Source: Bradyrhizobium sp. B097
Lineage (GTDB): Bacteria; Pseudomonadota; Alphaproteobacteria; Rhizobiales; Xanthobacteraceae
Length of the DNA stretch: 64,000 nucleotides
Direction: 5' to 3'
NCBI RefSeq assembly: GCF_038957035.1
Contig: NZ_CP152412.1
Location: 124,001 to 188,000, forward strand
Shown here: one piece after another, positions 17,022-25,917 of the stretch
How positions within the stretch are numbered: position 1 is the first letter of the stretch
How the letters are laid out: every line of letters starts with the position of its first letter
Position numbers and translations under genes: made by a program
Notes under the pieces: model-generated
The model's database searches: none
What the model was told of the DNA's origin: nothing
What the model saw: only the letters and a program-made list of their open reading frames with translations

Positions 17022-19778
17022 ATGTCGACGTTCGGCCTGGAGCGGGTATTTTCGCCTCGAAGCATCGCCATCGTCGGCGGCAGCCCGCGGCCGTCGTCGC
17101 TCGGCGCGGCGGTGCTGCGAAACCTCAGGGCGAGCGGCTTCCCCGGCAGGCTGGGCGTCGTCAACCGGCACTATGTGGATGTTGGTGGCGAGCCGACCGT
17201 TGCCGACCTGAAGTCGCTGCCGTTCGTTCCGGATCTCGTCGTCATCAGCGCACCGGCGGCGGCGATCCCGGAGATCGTGGCGGAGGCGGGGCTCGCCGGC
17301 GTTGCCGGCGCCGCGATCCTGTCGGCCGGCCTCGGCCATGGCGCAGGCTCGCTCGCGGAGATCGTGGAGCAGACGGCGCGGCGGCACGGCATGCGCCTGG
17401 TCGGGCCGAATTGCCTCGGCGTCATGGTGCCGCGTGCGAAGCTCAATGCGAGCTTCGCCTCCCATCAACCGTCGGATGGCCATGTCGCGCTGATCTCGCA
17501 GTCCGGCGCGGTCGCGTCGGCGATGATCGAGTGGGCGGCGGAGCGGCGGCTCGGCTTCTCGGGCATCGCCTCGATCGGCGACCAGCTCGATGTCGACGTC
17601 GCCGATCTCCTGGATTATTTCGCGCTCGACGATCATACCAGCGCGATCCTGATCTACCTCGAAGCGGTCAAGGATGCGCGCAAGTTCATGTCGGCGGCAC
17701 GCGCCGCGGCGCGCATGAAGCCGGTCGTCGTCGTCAAATCGGGACGGATGGCGGAGGGGGCAAAGGCCGCCGCGACCCACACCGGCGCGCTGGCCGGCTC
17801 CGATGCGGTCTATGACGCCGCGTTCCGCCGTGCCGGCATGCTGCGCGTCTACGATCTTCGCCAGCTGTTCGACTGCGCCGAGCTGCTCGGCCGCGGCTTC
17901 GTGCCGCGCGGCAACCGGCTTGCGATCCTGACCAATGGCGGCGGGCTCGGCATCCTCGCGACCGACCGGCTGGCCGAACTCGGCGGCGTTCCCGCGACGC
18001 TGCTGCCGCAGACCATTGCGCGTCTCGACGAGTTGCTGCCGCAGGGCTGGTCGTCAGCCAATCCCGTCGACATCGCAGGCGATGCCGATGCCGCCCGTTA
18101 CGTGGTGGCGCTCAACGCGCTGCTCGATGACGCGAACAACGACGCAGTGCTGGTCGCGAATGTCGAAACCGCGGTGGCGCCGGCCGAGGGCATTGCCGAG
18201 GCGGTGGCGCAGTGCGTGCGTGACCGCAGGACCAAACGAAGTGCGGTCGCCGCATTGGTGCTTGCAGCGTGGGTCGGCGCCGACGAGCGCACCGGCGCGA
18301 TCTTCGAGGCGGCCCGCATCCCGCATTTTCCGACCGAGGACGATGCGGTGCGCGCCTTCATGTATCTGGTGCGCTATCGCGAAGCCTCCACGGCGCTCGC
18401 CGCGACCCCGCCGGGCGTCGCATCGGTATTCACGCCGGAGACGGCCGCGGCGCGGCATGTGATCGTGAGGGCGTTGTCGGAAGGGCGCGCCTGGCTCGAT
18501 CCCGCCGAGATCGTCGCCCTGTTCGAGGCCTATCGCATTCCGATCGTGACGACGGTCGTCGCGGACAGCGCGGAGGACGCCGCCGAGAAGGCGGTGCCGT
18601 TCCTCGCCGAGGGGCACGCGATCGTGGTCAGGGTGTTCTCGCGCGACATCAGGCACGCATCCGATGTCGGCGGCGTGATCCTCGACCTGCGCACCAAGGA
18701 CAGCGTCGTCGAAGCGGCAAGGACGGTGCTCGAACGCGCCCGAAGCGCGCGGCCGGATGCGACGCTGCAAGGCGTCACGATCCAACCGATGATCGTGCGG
18801 CGTGCGGCGCGCGAACTGGTCCTCGGCATCGCCGACGATCCGACCTTCGGCCCGGTGATCGTGTTCGGCCGCGGCGGCCCTGCGGTCGAGGTGATCAATG
18901 ACAAGGCGGTGGCGCTGCCGCCGCTCGACATGAATCTCGCCCATGAGCTGGTCGGGCGGACGCGCGTCTCGCGGCTGCTCGGCGGCTATGGCGATGTGCC
19001 GGCCGTCCCGGCCGAACTGGTGCCGCTCACCCTGGTCAAGCTGGCGCAGATGGCGGCCGACATTCCCGAGGTCGCCGCGCTCGATATCAATCCGATGCTG
19101 GCGAACGAGACCGGTGTGCTCGCACTCGATGCGCGGGTGGCGATCCGCAAACCGGCGCGGCTGTTCGCCGGCCAAACCAGACTCGCGGTCAGGCCATATC
19201 CGTCGCAATGGGAGGGCGAGCTGGCGCTACGCGACGGCTCGCGCGTCACGGTGCGCCCGATGCGGCCGGAGGACGAGCCGATGGTCGCCGCGTTCTTCAA
19301 GCGCGTCACCGCCGAAGATCTCCGGCTGCGCTTCTTCCACGCGATGAAGGAATTCTCTCACGCCTTCATCGCGCGCCTCACCCAGCTCGACTATGCGCGC
19401 GCGATGGCGTTTGTGGCGCTCGATCCGGCGACCGGCGAGATGATGGGGGCGGTCCGGCTGCATTCGGACTCGCTGTACCAGAACGCCGAATATGCGATTC
19501 TTCTGCAGTCCGATCTCAAGGGCAAAGGGCTCGGCTGGGCGCTGATGCAGCTCCTGATCCACTATGCGCGGTCGGAGGGATTGAAGCGGCTGTCCGGCCA
19601 GGTGCTGACCGAGAACACCACGATGATCGGGATGTGCCGCGATCTCGGCTTCACCGCCACGATGGATCCGGAGGATCACAGCATCGTCGATGTCGTGCTC
19701 GACCTCGATCGACCTGCCGTCGATGCGGTCGGCGCTGATATCCTGATCCGGCGAGCTGCGGCTGGCCGCCTATCATAG
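17022..19778 (+). CDS. ADP-forming acyl-CoA synthetase fused to GNAT acetyltransferase (Pat-like)
   Basis: 918 residues. Order: CoA-binding Rossmann domain (about 5-130; GGSPRPSSLG), succinyl-CoA-ligase-like domains (about 150-470; SQSGAVASAMIEWA, then THTGALAGSD), an ATP-grasp domain (about 490-700; IVFGRGGPAVEVINDKA) and a C-terminal GNAT domain (about 735-895; VRPMRPEDEPMVAAFF, LQSDLKGKGLGWALMQLL). This is the protein-lysine acetyltransferase (Pat/PatZ) architecture that regulates acetyl-CoA synthetase. The His in THTGALAG, phosphorylated in true ADP-forming synthetases, is kept here, so some ligase chemistry cannot be excluded. It stands alone on the plus strand, 112 bases after feoB. Confidence 0.88.
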   Translation: MSTFGLERVFSPRSIAIVGGSPRPSSLGAAVLRNLRASGFPGRLGVVNRHYVDVGGEPTVADLKSLPFVPDLVVISAPAAAIPEIVAEAGLAGVAGAAILSAGLGHGAGSLAEIVEQTARRHGMRLVGPNCLGVMVPRAKLNASFASHQPSDGHVALISQSGAVASAMIEWAAERRLGFSGIASIGDQLDVDVADLLDYFALDDHTSAILIYLEAVKDARKFMSAARAAARMKPVVVVKSGRMAEGAKAAATHTGALAGSDAVYDAAFRRAGMLRVYDLRQLFDCAELLGRGFVPRGNRLAILTNGGGLGILATDRLAELGGVPATLLPQTIARLDELLPQGWSSANPVDIAGDADAARYVVALNALLDDANNDAVLVANVETAVAPAEGIAEAVAQCVRDRRTKRSAVAALVLAAWVGADERTGAIFEAARIPHFPTEDDAVRAFMYLVRYREASTALAATPPGVASVFTPETAAARHVIVRALSEGRAWLDPAEIVALFEAYRIPIVTTVVADSAEDAAEKAVPFLAEGHAIVVRVFSRDIRHASDVGGVILDLRTKDSVVEAARTVLERARSARPDATLQGVTIQPMIVRRAARELVLGIADDPTFGPVIVFGRGGPAVEVINDKAVALPPLDMNLAHELVGRTRVSRLLGGYGDVPAVPAELVPLTLVKLAQMAADIPEVAALDINPMLANETGVLALDARVAIRKPARLFAGQTRLAVRPYPSQWEGELALRDGSRVTVRPMRPEDEPMVAAFFKRVTAEDLRLRFFHAMKEFSHAFIARLTQLDYARAMAFVALDPATGEMMGAVRLHSDSLYQNAEYAILLQSDLKGKGLGWALMQLLIHYARSEGLKRLSGQVLTENTTMIGMCRDLGFTATMDPEDHSIVDVVLDLDRPAVDAVGADILIRRAAAGRLS

Positions 19779-19800
19779 CGCCAGCCGCGGCTGTGTCGGA

Positions 19801-20586
19801 TCAGATCTGGCGTTCGACCATCTTGAACTTGAGCTCGGCGATCGCTTCCGAGGGGTTGAGGCCCTTCGGGCACGCCTTGGCGCAGTTCATGATGGTGTGG
19901 CAGCGATAGAGGCGGAACGGATCCTCGAGATTGTCGAGCCGCTCGCCGGTCGCTTCATCGCGGGAATCGGTGACCCAGCGCGTCGCCTGCAGCAGCGCGG
20001 CGGGACCGAGGAAGCGTTCGCTGTTCCACCAGTAGCTCGGGCACGAGGTCGAGCAGCAGGCGCACAGGATGCACTCGTACAGACCGTCGAGCTTCTCGCG
20101 GTCCTCGTGGCTCTGCCTCCACTCCTTCTGCGGCGTCGGCGTCGTGGTCTTCAGCCACGGCTCGATCGAGGCATACTGGGCGTAGAAATTGGTGAGATCG
20201 GGCACGAGGTCCTTGACCACCGGCTGGTGCGGCAGCGGGTTGACCTTCACCGCGCCGCCGGCGCCGACGTCGTGCATCGACTTCGTGCAGGCCAGCGTGT
20301 TCTGACCGTCGATGTTCATCGCGCAGGAGCCGCAGACGCCTTCGCGGCAGGAGCGGCGGAAGGTCAGCGTCGGATCGATGTGGTTCTTGATCCAGATCAG
20401 GCCGTCCAGCACCATCGGACCGCAATCATGGGTGTCGACATAATAGGTGTCGACGCTCGGATTCTTGCCGTCGTCCGGGTTCCAGCGATACACCCTAAAT
20501 TCGCGGGTCTCGGTGGCGCCGGCCGGCTTCGGCCAGGTCTTGCCGCCGGAAATCTTCGAATTCTTCGGAAGTGCGAATTCAACCAT
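19801..20586 (-). CDS. sdhB: Succinate dehydrogenase iron-sulfur subunit
   Basis: 261 residues. Carries electrons from SdhA to quinone through three Fe-S clusters. The 2Fe-2S ligands lie in [11 protein letters not shown] with the fourth Cys in NTLAC. The 4Fe-4S and 3Fe-4S ligands are in [15 protein letters not shown] and [17 protein letters not shown]. Last gene of the leftward sdhCDAB operon, 18 bases after sdhA. A 9-bp GCGGCTGGC/GCCAGCCGC hairpin (19758-19788) between it and the convergent pat-like gene may help end both transcripts, though no U-tract follows. Confidence 0.97.
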   Translation of the reverse strand: MVEFALPKNSKISGGKTWPKPAGATETREFRVYRWNPDDGKNPSVDTYYVDTHDCGPMVLDGLIWIKNHIDPTLTFRRSCREGVCGSCAMNIDGQNTLACTKSMHDVGAGGAVKVNPLPHQPVVKDLVPDLTNFYAQYASIEPWLKTTTPTPQKEWRQSHEDREKLDGLYECILCACCSTSCPSYWWNSERFLGPAALLQATRWVTDSRDEATGERLDNLEDPFRLYRCHTIMNCAKACPKGLNPSEAIAELKFKMVERQI

Positions 20587-20604
20587 GCTTGCTCGCCTTC
20601 GTTC

Positions 20605-22446
20605 TCAGTAGACCCGCGCCTTCGGCGGGATGTACTGCACATCATTGGTCATCGTGTAGTCGTGGACCGGACGATAATCGATCGCGGTCTTGCCGGCCGG
20701 ATCAATCCAGGTCAGCGTGTGCTTCATCCAGTTCTTGTCGTCGCGCGCAGAGAAGTCTTCGCGCGCATGCGCGCCGCGGCTTTCGGTGCGGTTCGCCGCC
20801 GAATCCATCGTCACGACCGCCTGCACGATCAGATTGTCGAATTCCAGCGTCTCGATCAGGTCGGAATTCCACACCAGCGAGCGGTCGGACACCGAGATGT
20901 CGCCGACGCCGCCGTAGACCTTGTGGATCAGGTTCTGGCCTTCCTGCAGCACGTCGCCGGTGCGGAACACCGCGCAATTGTTCTGCATCACATGCTGCAT
21001 GCTGTCGCGCAGCTTCGCGGTCGGCGTGCCGCCGGAAGCGTAGCGGAAGTGATCGAGCCGGCCGAGCGCGCGGTCGGCCGAATCCTTCGGCAGCTCCGGC
21101 TGCTTGGCGTTCGCCGTCAGCTTGTCGGCAAGGCGCAGCGCGGCGGCACGGCCGAACACCACGAGGTCGATCAGCGAGTTGGAGCCGAGGCGGTTGGCGC
21201 CATGCACCGAGACGCAGGCGGCTTCGCCGATCGCCATCAGGCCCGGCACCACCGAATTGTCGTCGCCGTTGCGCTTGGTCAGCACCTCGGCGTGATAGTT
21301 GGTGGCGATGCCGCCCATGTTGTAGTGCACGGTCGGCACGATCGGGATCGGCTCGCGGGTGACGTCGACATTGGCGAAAATCTTCGCTGATTCGGAGATA
21401 CCCGGCAGCCGCTCATGCAGCACCTTCGGATCGAGGTGATCGAGGTGCAGGAAGATGTGATCCTTCTTCTTGCCGACGCCGCGGCCTTCGCGGATCTCGA
21501 TCGTCATCGCGCGCGAGACGACGTCGCGCGAGGCGAGGTCCTTGGCCGACGGCGCGTAGCGCTCCATGAAGCGCTCGCCTTCGGAGTTGACGAGATAGCC
21601 GCCTTCGCCGCGGGCGCCTTCGGTGACGAGACAGCCCGAGCCGTAGATGCCGGTCGGATGGAACTGGACGAACTCCATGTCCTGCAGCGGCAGGCCGGCG
21701 CGCAGCACCATGCCGCCGCCGTCGCCGGTGCAGGTGTGTGCCGAGGTGCAGGACGCATAGGCGCGGCCATAGCCGCCGGTCGCCAGGATCGTGGTCTGGG
21801 CGCGGAAGCGATGCAGCGTGCCGTCGTCGAGCTTGAGCGCGATCACGCCGCGGCAGACGCCCTGGTCGTCCATGATCAGGTCGATGGCGAAGAATTCGAT
21901 GAAGAACTCGGCCGCGTGGCGCAGCGACTGGCCATACATCGTGTGCAACATGGCGTGGCCGGTGCGGTCGGCGGCGGCGCAGGTGCGCTGCGCCTGGCCC
22001 TTGCCGTAGTCCAGGGTCATGCCGCCGAACGGGCGCTGATAGATCTTGCCGTCCTCGGTGCGCGAGAACGGCACGCCCCAATGCTCGAGCTCGTAGACCG
22101 CGTCGGGCGCGTTGCGCACCATGTATTCGATCGCGTCCTGGTCGCCGAGCCAGTCCGACCCCTTCACGGTGTCGTACATGTGCCAGCGCCAGTCGTCGGG
22201 ATGCATGTTGCCGAGCGAGGCCGAGATGCCGCCCTGCGCCGCAACGGTGTGCGAGCGGGTCGGGAACACCTTGGTGATGCAGGCGGTGCGCAGGCCCGCT
22301 TCCGAGCAGCCGACCACGGCGCGCAGGCCCGCGCCACCGGCGCCGACCACGACGACGTCGTAGGTGTGGTCCTGGATCGGGTAGGCCTTGCCATTGGTAG
22401 CCGGGCCACTGCCGTTGGTGGCCTTGCCGTTTCCTTCACCGGCCAT
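20605..22446 (-). CDS. sdhA: Succinate dehydrogenase flavoprotein subunit
   Basis: 613 residues. Oxidises succinate to fumarate using covalently bound FAD; complex II, facing the cytoplasm. The N-terminal dinucleotide fold is [12 protein letters not shown]. The flavinylated His is in [11 protein letters not shown]. Substrate-domain motifs include [15 protein letters not shown] and [21 protein letters not shown]. The first 20 residues are Gly/Asn-rich ([16 protein letters not shown]), a short extension ahead of the conserved [14 protein letters not shown]. Starts 3 bases after the sdhD stop. Confidence 0.98.
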   Translation of the reverse strand: MAGEGNGKATNGSGPATNGKAYPIQDHTYDVVVVGAGGAGLRAVVGCSEAGLRTACITKVFPTRSHTVAAQGGISASLGNMHPDDWRWHMYDTVKGSDWLGDQDAIEYMVRNAPDAVYELEHWGVPFSRTEDGKIYQRPFGGMTLDYGKGQAQRTCAAADRTGHAMLHTMYGQSLRHAAEFFIEFFAIDLIMDDQGVCRGVIALKLDDGTLHRFRAQTTILATGGYGRAYASCTSAHTCTGDGGGMVLRAGLPLQDMEFVQFHPTGIYGSGCLVTEGARGEGGYLVNSEGERFMERYAPSAKDLASRDVVSRAMTIEIREGRGVGKKKDHIFLHLDHLDPKVLHERLPGISESAKIFANVDVTREPIPIVPTVHYNMGGIATNYHAEVLTKRNGDDNSVVPGLMAIGEAACVSVHGANRLGSNSLIDLVVFGRAAALRLADKLTANAKQPELPKDSADRALGRLDHFRYASGGTPTAKLRDSMQHVMQNNCAVFRTGDVLQEGQNLIHKVYGGVGDISVSDRSLVWNSDLIETLEFDNLIVQAVVTMDSAANRTESRGAHAREDFSARDDKNWMKHTLTWIDPAGKTAIDYRPVHDYTMTNDVQYIPPKARVY

Positions 22447-22449
22447 GGG

Positions 22450-22842
22450 TTATACTCCCGACGACAATTTGAGGATTGCGTAGATCGAGGCCAATGCGAC
22501 CGCGACGCAGAAGAAGTTGTTCGCCATCACGCTGGCGATCTTCAGCTTCTCGTTATGGATGTAGTCCTCGATCACGACCTGCATGCCGATCTTCATGTGC
22601 CAGGTGCTGGCGACGATGAAGAGCAGCAGGATGATGGCGATCGGGATCGAGCCGAGGATCTGCGCCGCGCCGGCATGATTGCGGCCGATCAGCATGATCA
22701 CCACGACGATCACGGGAACGATCAGGAGCGTCATCGCGACCGCGGTGAGGCGCTGGCGCCAGAAATCGCCTGTGCCGGTATGGGCAGACCCGAGGCCGCG
22801 GACGCGCTCCAGCGGCGTGCGCATCGAAGAGGGGCCGCTCAT
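22450..22842 (-). CDS. sdhD: Succinate dehydrogenase membrane anchor subunit
   Basis: 130 residues with three transmembrane helices (about 32-52, 58-80 and 100-125). The segment FIVASTWHMKIGMQVVIEDYIH contains the His expected to ligate heme b and residues near the quinone site. A short basic N-terminus with RVRGLGSAHTG precedes TM1, as in other alphaproteobacterial SdhD. Its start overlaps the sdhC stop by 4 bases, and sdhA follows 3 bases after its own stop. Confidence 0.94.
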   Translation of the reverse strand: MSGPSSMRTPLERVRGLGSAHTGTGDFWRQRLTAVAMTLLIVPVIVVVIMLIGRNHAGAAQILGSIPIAIILLLFIVASTWHMKIGMQVVIEDYIHNEKLKIASVMANNFFCVAVALASIYAILKLSSGV

Positions 22843-23237
22843 CGTCCACCTCCAACCGCATAGGCAATGATCCAGACCAGCACGGTCAGCGCGATGCCGG
22901 CGACCACGGCGCCCCAGGTCAGCGCTTCGCGCTCATTGGCCTTGAAGCCGTAGCCGAGATCCCAGACGAAATGCCGGATGCCGCTGCACAGATGGTGCAT
23001 CAGCGCCCATGTGTAGCCGAACACGATCAGCTTGCCGATCGCGCTGCCGGTGAAGGCCTGCACGTTGGCGTAGGCGGTCGGGCCGGAGGCGGCCGCGATC
23101 AGCCACCAGGCGAGCAGCAGGGTGCCGAAATAGAGTGCCACACCTGTGGCGCGGTGGACGATGGACAGCGCCATCGTCAGCGTCCACCGGTAGGTCTGAA
23201 TATGGGGTGAAAGCGGTCGTTCGATCCTGGCGGTCAT
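22839..23237 (-). CDS. sdhC: Succinate dehydrogenase cytochrome b556 subunit
   Basis: 132 residues, first gene of sdhCDAB. It has the family signature RPLSPHIQTYRWTLTMALSIVHRATGVALY and three helices; the heme-binding His lies in TWALMHHLCSGIRHFVWD. The 229-base region upstream (23238-23466) carries the operon promoter by position, but I found no hexamer pair good enough to call. The region has an AT-richer stretch around 23380-23455. Confidence 0.95.
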   Translation of the reverse strand: MTARIERPLSPHIQTYRWTLTMALSIVHRATGVALYFGTLLLAWWLIAAASGPTAYANVQAFTGSAIGKLIVFGYTWALMHHLCSGIRHFVWDLGYGFKANEREALTWGAVVAGIALTVLVWIIAYAVGGGR

Positions 23238-23466
23238 CGGCGGGCTTTATGTTGTGAGGGACCGCGGCCGGCCCATCGGGGAACGCGGTAGAGGAGTTCT
23301 ATTTACGGAGTCGGATCAGCCCGCGCAACGGCCAAATAGCCTTCGGTCGAACCGAAGTTCATTGTTAGCGTTGCCGAATTCTGATTGATCCGCAGTGTGG
23401 TATACCAGATGCAAGGTCGAGTGAACTAAAAAATGAATCAGGAAACCTGAATATTGATCGGCGGGT

Positions 23467-24450
23467 TTAGCTGCGCACGGACGGAGTCCGGAAGGCATCG
23501 ATTTTGCCCCATTGTTCCACCAGATAATCGACGAATGCCCTGATCTTAGGCGATGCGAGGCGTGACGGCTGAAGCATCAGATGCAGCGGCGTCGGGGCCG
23601 GCTCATGATCGATCAGCAGGCGTTGCAGACGGCCGCTCGCGAGATCGGACTGCACCTGCCACGACGGCACGCGAACGATGCCCGCGCCCTCCCGCGCTGC
23701 ACTGACCAGTGCCTCGAGGCTATTCATCCAGAGCCGACCGGATATGCGGAATTTGCGACCCGTCTTCGAGCCGTCGGCAAAGCGCCACTCGGCGCTCCCT
23801 GGCGAATCGGAAAACACCAGGCAGTCGTGCGACGAAAGCTCGTCCGGCGTCCGCGGCTCGCCGCGCCGCGCGAGATAGTCCGGTGATGCGCACACGATCA
23901 TCTGCAGATCGGTGAGCTTGCGCGTGACGAGCTGCGAATCGCGCAGGCGGCCGATGCGGACAGCGAGGTGGATATCCTCCTCGACCATATCGACCGCGCG
24001 ATCGATCAACAGCAGGTCGACGGCGAGTGCCGGATAGCGGCGCAGAAACTCGACCAGCAACGGCGCGATCACGAGCCGCCCGATCAGGCTCGGCGAACTC
24101 AACCGAATACGGCCCGACGGCTGATGCGGGTCGCGCGCCAACGCCGCCTCGATCTCCCTGACTTCGCCGAGAACCGATTTCGCGCGCTCATAGAGAATGC
24201 GCCCGTCATCGGTCAGCGCGAGCTGGCGCGTGGTGCGCAGCAGCAGGCGGGTGCCGAAATGCTCCTCGAGCGCGCTGATCTGGCGGCTGACCGAGGTCAG
24301 CGAGCTCGGCAGCGACCGCGCCGCCGCCGACAGGCTACCGGTCTCGACCGCGCGGACAAAGGCCGCCATCGCCGCAAGCTGGTCCAAGCCCGATCCTTCC
24401 GCATTTCGCAACAGAGCCTGCTCAACAGCATAGATACTCCCGAATCCCAA
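23467..24450 (-). CDS. LysR-family transcriptional regulator
   Basis: N-terminal winged helix-turn-helix (MAAFVRAVETGSLSAAARSL...SVSRQISALEEHFGTRLL) and a LysR substrate-binding domain with CASPDYLARRGEPRTPDEL and a closing ASPKIRAFVDYLVEQW. This subtype commonly regulates a neighbouring oxidoreductase or transporter. It is divergent from the TauE-like exporter, with 82 bases between the starts, so that gene is the likely target. The coordinates use the longest reading frame; the family usually starts close to MAAFV, so a start about 25 codons further in is quite possible. Confidence 0.9.
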   Translation of the reverse strand: MGFGSIYAVEQALLRNAEGSGLDQLAAMAAFVRAVETGSLSAAARSLPSSLTSVSRQISALEEHFGTRLLLRTTRQLALTDDGRILYERAKSVLGEVREIEAALARDPHQPSGRIRLSSPSLIGRLVIAPLLVEFLRRYPALAVDLLLIDRAVDMVEEDIHLAVRIGRLRDSQLVTRKLTDLQMIVCASPDYLARRGEPRTPDELSSHDCLVFSDSPGSAEWRFADGSKTGRKFRISGRLWMNSLEALVSAAREGAGIVRVPSWQVQSDLASGRLQRLLIDHEPAPTPLHLMLQPSRLASPKIRAFVDYLVEQWGKIDAFRTPSVRS

Positions 24451-24531
24451 AAGGGGCTATTGCTCTCCGCGAACAGTCTCAAGACGGCGCCAATGCCTGC
24501 GTGCGGCGCCAACCACCGTGCGAAGGACATG

Positions 24532-25389
24532 ATGGCCGGCCTCGATCCCAAGGAATTGCTCGAGCTTGCGCTGCTGCTGATCGCGGTCGGCGCGCTGTCC
24601 GGCTTTCTCGCCGGCCTGTTCGGCATCGGCGGCGGCGCGATCCTGGTGCCGGTGTTCTACGAATGCTTTCGTCTCGCGGGCGTGCCGCTCGAGGTGCGGA
24701 TGCCGCTGTGCATCGGCACCTCGCTCGCGATCATCATCCCGACCTCGCTGAGCTCGTTCCGTGCCCATTATCGCCGCGGCGCGGTCGACATGGAGATCCT
24801 GAAGCGCTGGTGGCTGCCGATCGTGATCGGCGTTGCCGCCGGCAGCGTCACCGCGCGTTTCGCGCCGGAACGGCTGTTCAAGATCGTGTTCGTCGTGGTG
24901 GCGTGGTCGGCGGCAGCACGGCTGCTATTGGCGCGCGAGACCTGGAAATTCGGCGACGACGTGCCGAAGGGTTTTCTGATGCGCATCTACGGCTTCTTCG
25001 TCGGCCTGCTGTCGACGCTGATGGGGATCGGCGGCGGCCTGTTCGCCAACCTCTTGATGACCTTCTACGGCCGGCCGATCCATCAGGCGGTAGCGACCTC
25101 GTCCGCGCTCGCGGTGCTGATCTCGATCCCCGGCGCGCTCGGCTATGTCTATGCCGGCTGGCCCGCCGCTGCGCGCTTTCCCGACGTCACGGCGCTGCAA
25201 CTGCCGTTCGCGCTCGGCTATGTCTCTCTGATCGGCGCGCTGCTGGTGATGCCGACCACGCTGGTCACCGCGCCACTCGGCGTCAAGGTCGCGCACGCGC
25301 TGTCGAAGCGCGCGCTGGAGGTGGCGTTCGGAGCTTACCTCTTCATTGTCGGCGGACGATTTGTGATCAGCCTGCTGGGCGGGCACTGA
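24532..25389 (+). CDS. TauE/SafE-family (TSUP) anion exporter
   Basis: About 285 residues with eight predicted helices in two repeats, each opened by the family's glycine-rich motif (LAGLFGIGGGAILVPV, then LLSTLMGIGGGLFANLL). TSUP proteins export sulfite, sulfoacetate or related organosulfur anions. The ATG at 24532 has AAGGA 4 bases upstream; the adjacent ATG at 24529 and one at 24493 are alternatives. Probably regulated by the divergent LysR protein. Its 3' end overlaps the convergent gene at 25367 by 23 bases. Confidence 0.88.
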   Translation: MAGLDPKELLELALLLIAVGALSGFLAGLFGIGGGAILVPVFYECFRLAGVPLEVRMPLCIGTSLAIIIPTSLSSFRAHYRRGAVDMEILKRWWLPIVIGVAAGSVTARFAPERLFKIVFVVVAWSAAARLLLARETWKFGDDVPKGFLMRIYGFFVGLLSTLMGIGGGLFANLLMTFYGRPIHQAVATSSALAVLISIPGALGYVYAGWPAAARFPDVTALQLPFALGYVSLIGALLVMPTTLVTAPLGVKVAHALSKRALEVAFGAYLFIVGGRFVISLLGGH

Positions 25390-25891
25390 TCGGCTCGTCG
25401 TTCAGCCGTACTTCGCTGTGACCCCACCGTCGGAGGTCTCCGACGCCCTCGATCCGACCGGCGTGGGACAGGAAGCGCAGGCGTGCTCCGATCATTTCAG
25501 GAGCTATTGGCAATTTCAGTTTATCGCAGTCTGCGATCGCGACCCCTATAATCATCGCGACCTTTTGCCATCGCGATGTCAGGGCCGACATGATGATGTC
25601 GTCGAGCGCTGCTTCCGTAGCTTCGCGGGGAAGACGCACGTCGCTCCACTTCAGTTCGGAGCTCGGGGGAGGCAGTTCTTCGCGAAGCTCCAGCTTCATC
25701 AGGTCGCGAAACTGTTCGTAAAGTGGCAGCATCACTTGCCATTCCAGCTCGAGCAGGAGGTCATAGAGCGGGCCATCCAATTCAAGCCGCTCCTGCTTTC
25801 CGAGCTCCGCAATCGCGATTCGAGCCTTCTTCATCGCCTCGTGCGCGATGACGAGTTGATCGTTAATCTGGATAGCCTGCTCCCGCTCCAT
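25367..25891 (-). CDS. Uncharacterised protein with DUF3658-like C-terminus
   Basis: 174 residues, soluble, acidic, no signal peptide. An N-terminal helical part (ELGKQERLELDGPLYDLLLELEWQ) is followed by REATEAALDDIIMSALTSRWQKVAMIIG and, at the end, LRFLSHAGRIEGVGDLRRWGHSEVRL. This matches my memory of DUF3658, whose role is unknown and which often sits beside DUF1835. It follows malonyl-CoA synthetase by 26 bases on the same strand and may be co-transcribed, though a functional link is not evident. The 3' end overlaps the convergent TauE-like gene. Confidence 0.72.
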   Translation of the reverse strand: MEREQAIQINDQLVIAHEAMKKARIAIAELGKQERLELDGPLYDLLLELEWQVMLPLYEQFRDLMKLELREELPPPSSELKWSDVRLPREATEAALDDIIMSALTSRWQKVAMIIGVAIADCDKLKLPIAPEMIGARLRFLSHAGRIEGVGDLRRWGHSEVRLNDEPISARPAG

Positions 25892-25917
25892 CTACCCCTC
25901 ACGACGTTCTCGCGGCT

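Noticed and set aside
14702..17164. Open frame of 820 codons on the minus strand
   Set aside because: Antisense to feoA-feoB; composition of an antisense shadow with no motif, while FeoA/FeoB are unmistakable on the plus strand.
23238..23466. TTGCGC-N17-TAAATA as an sdhC promoter on the minus strand
   Set aside because: Each hexamer matches consensus at only three positions, which is not enough to call in this region.
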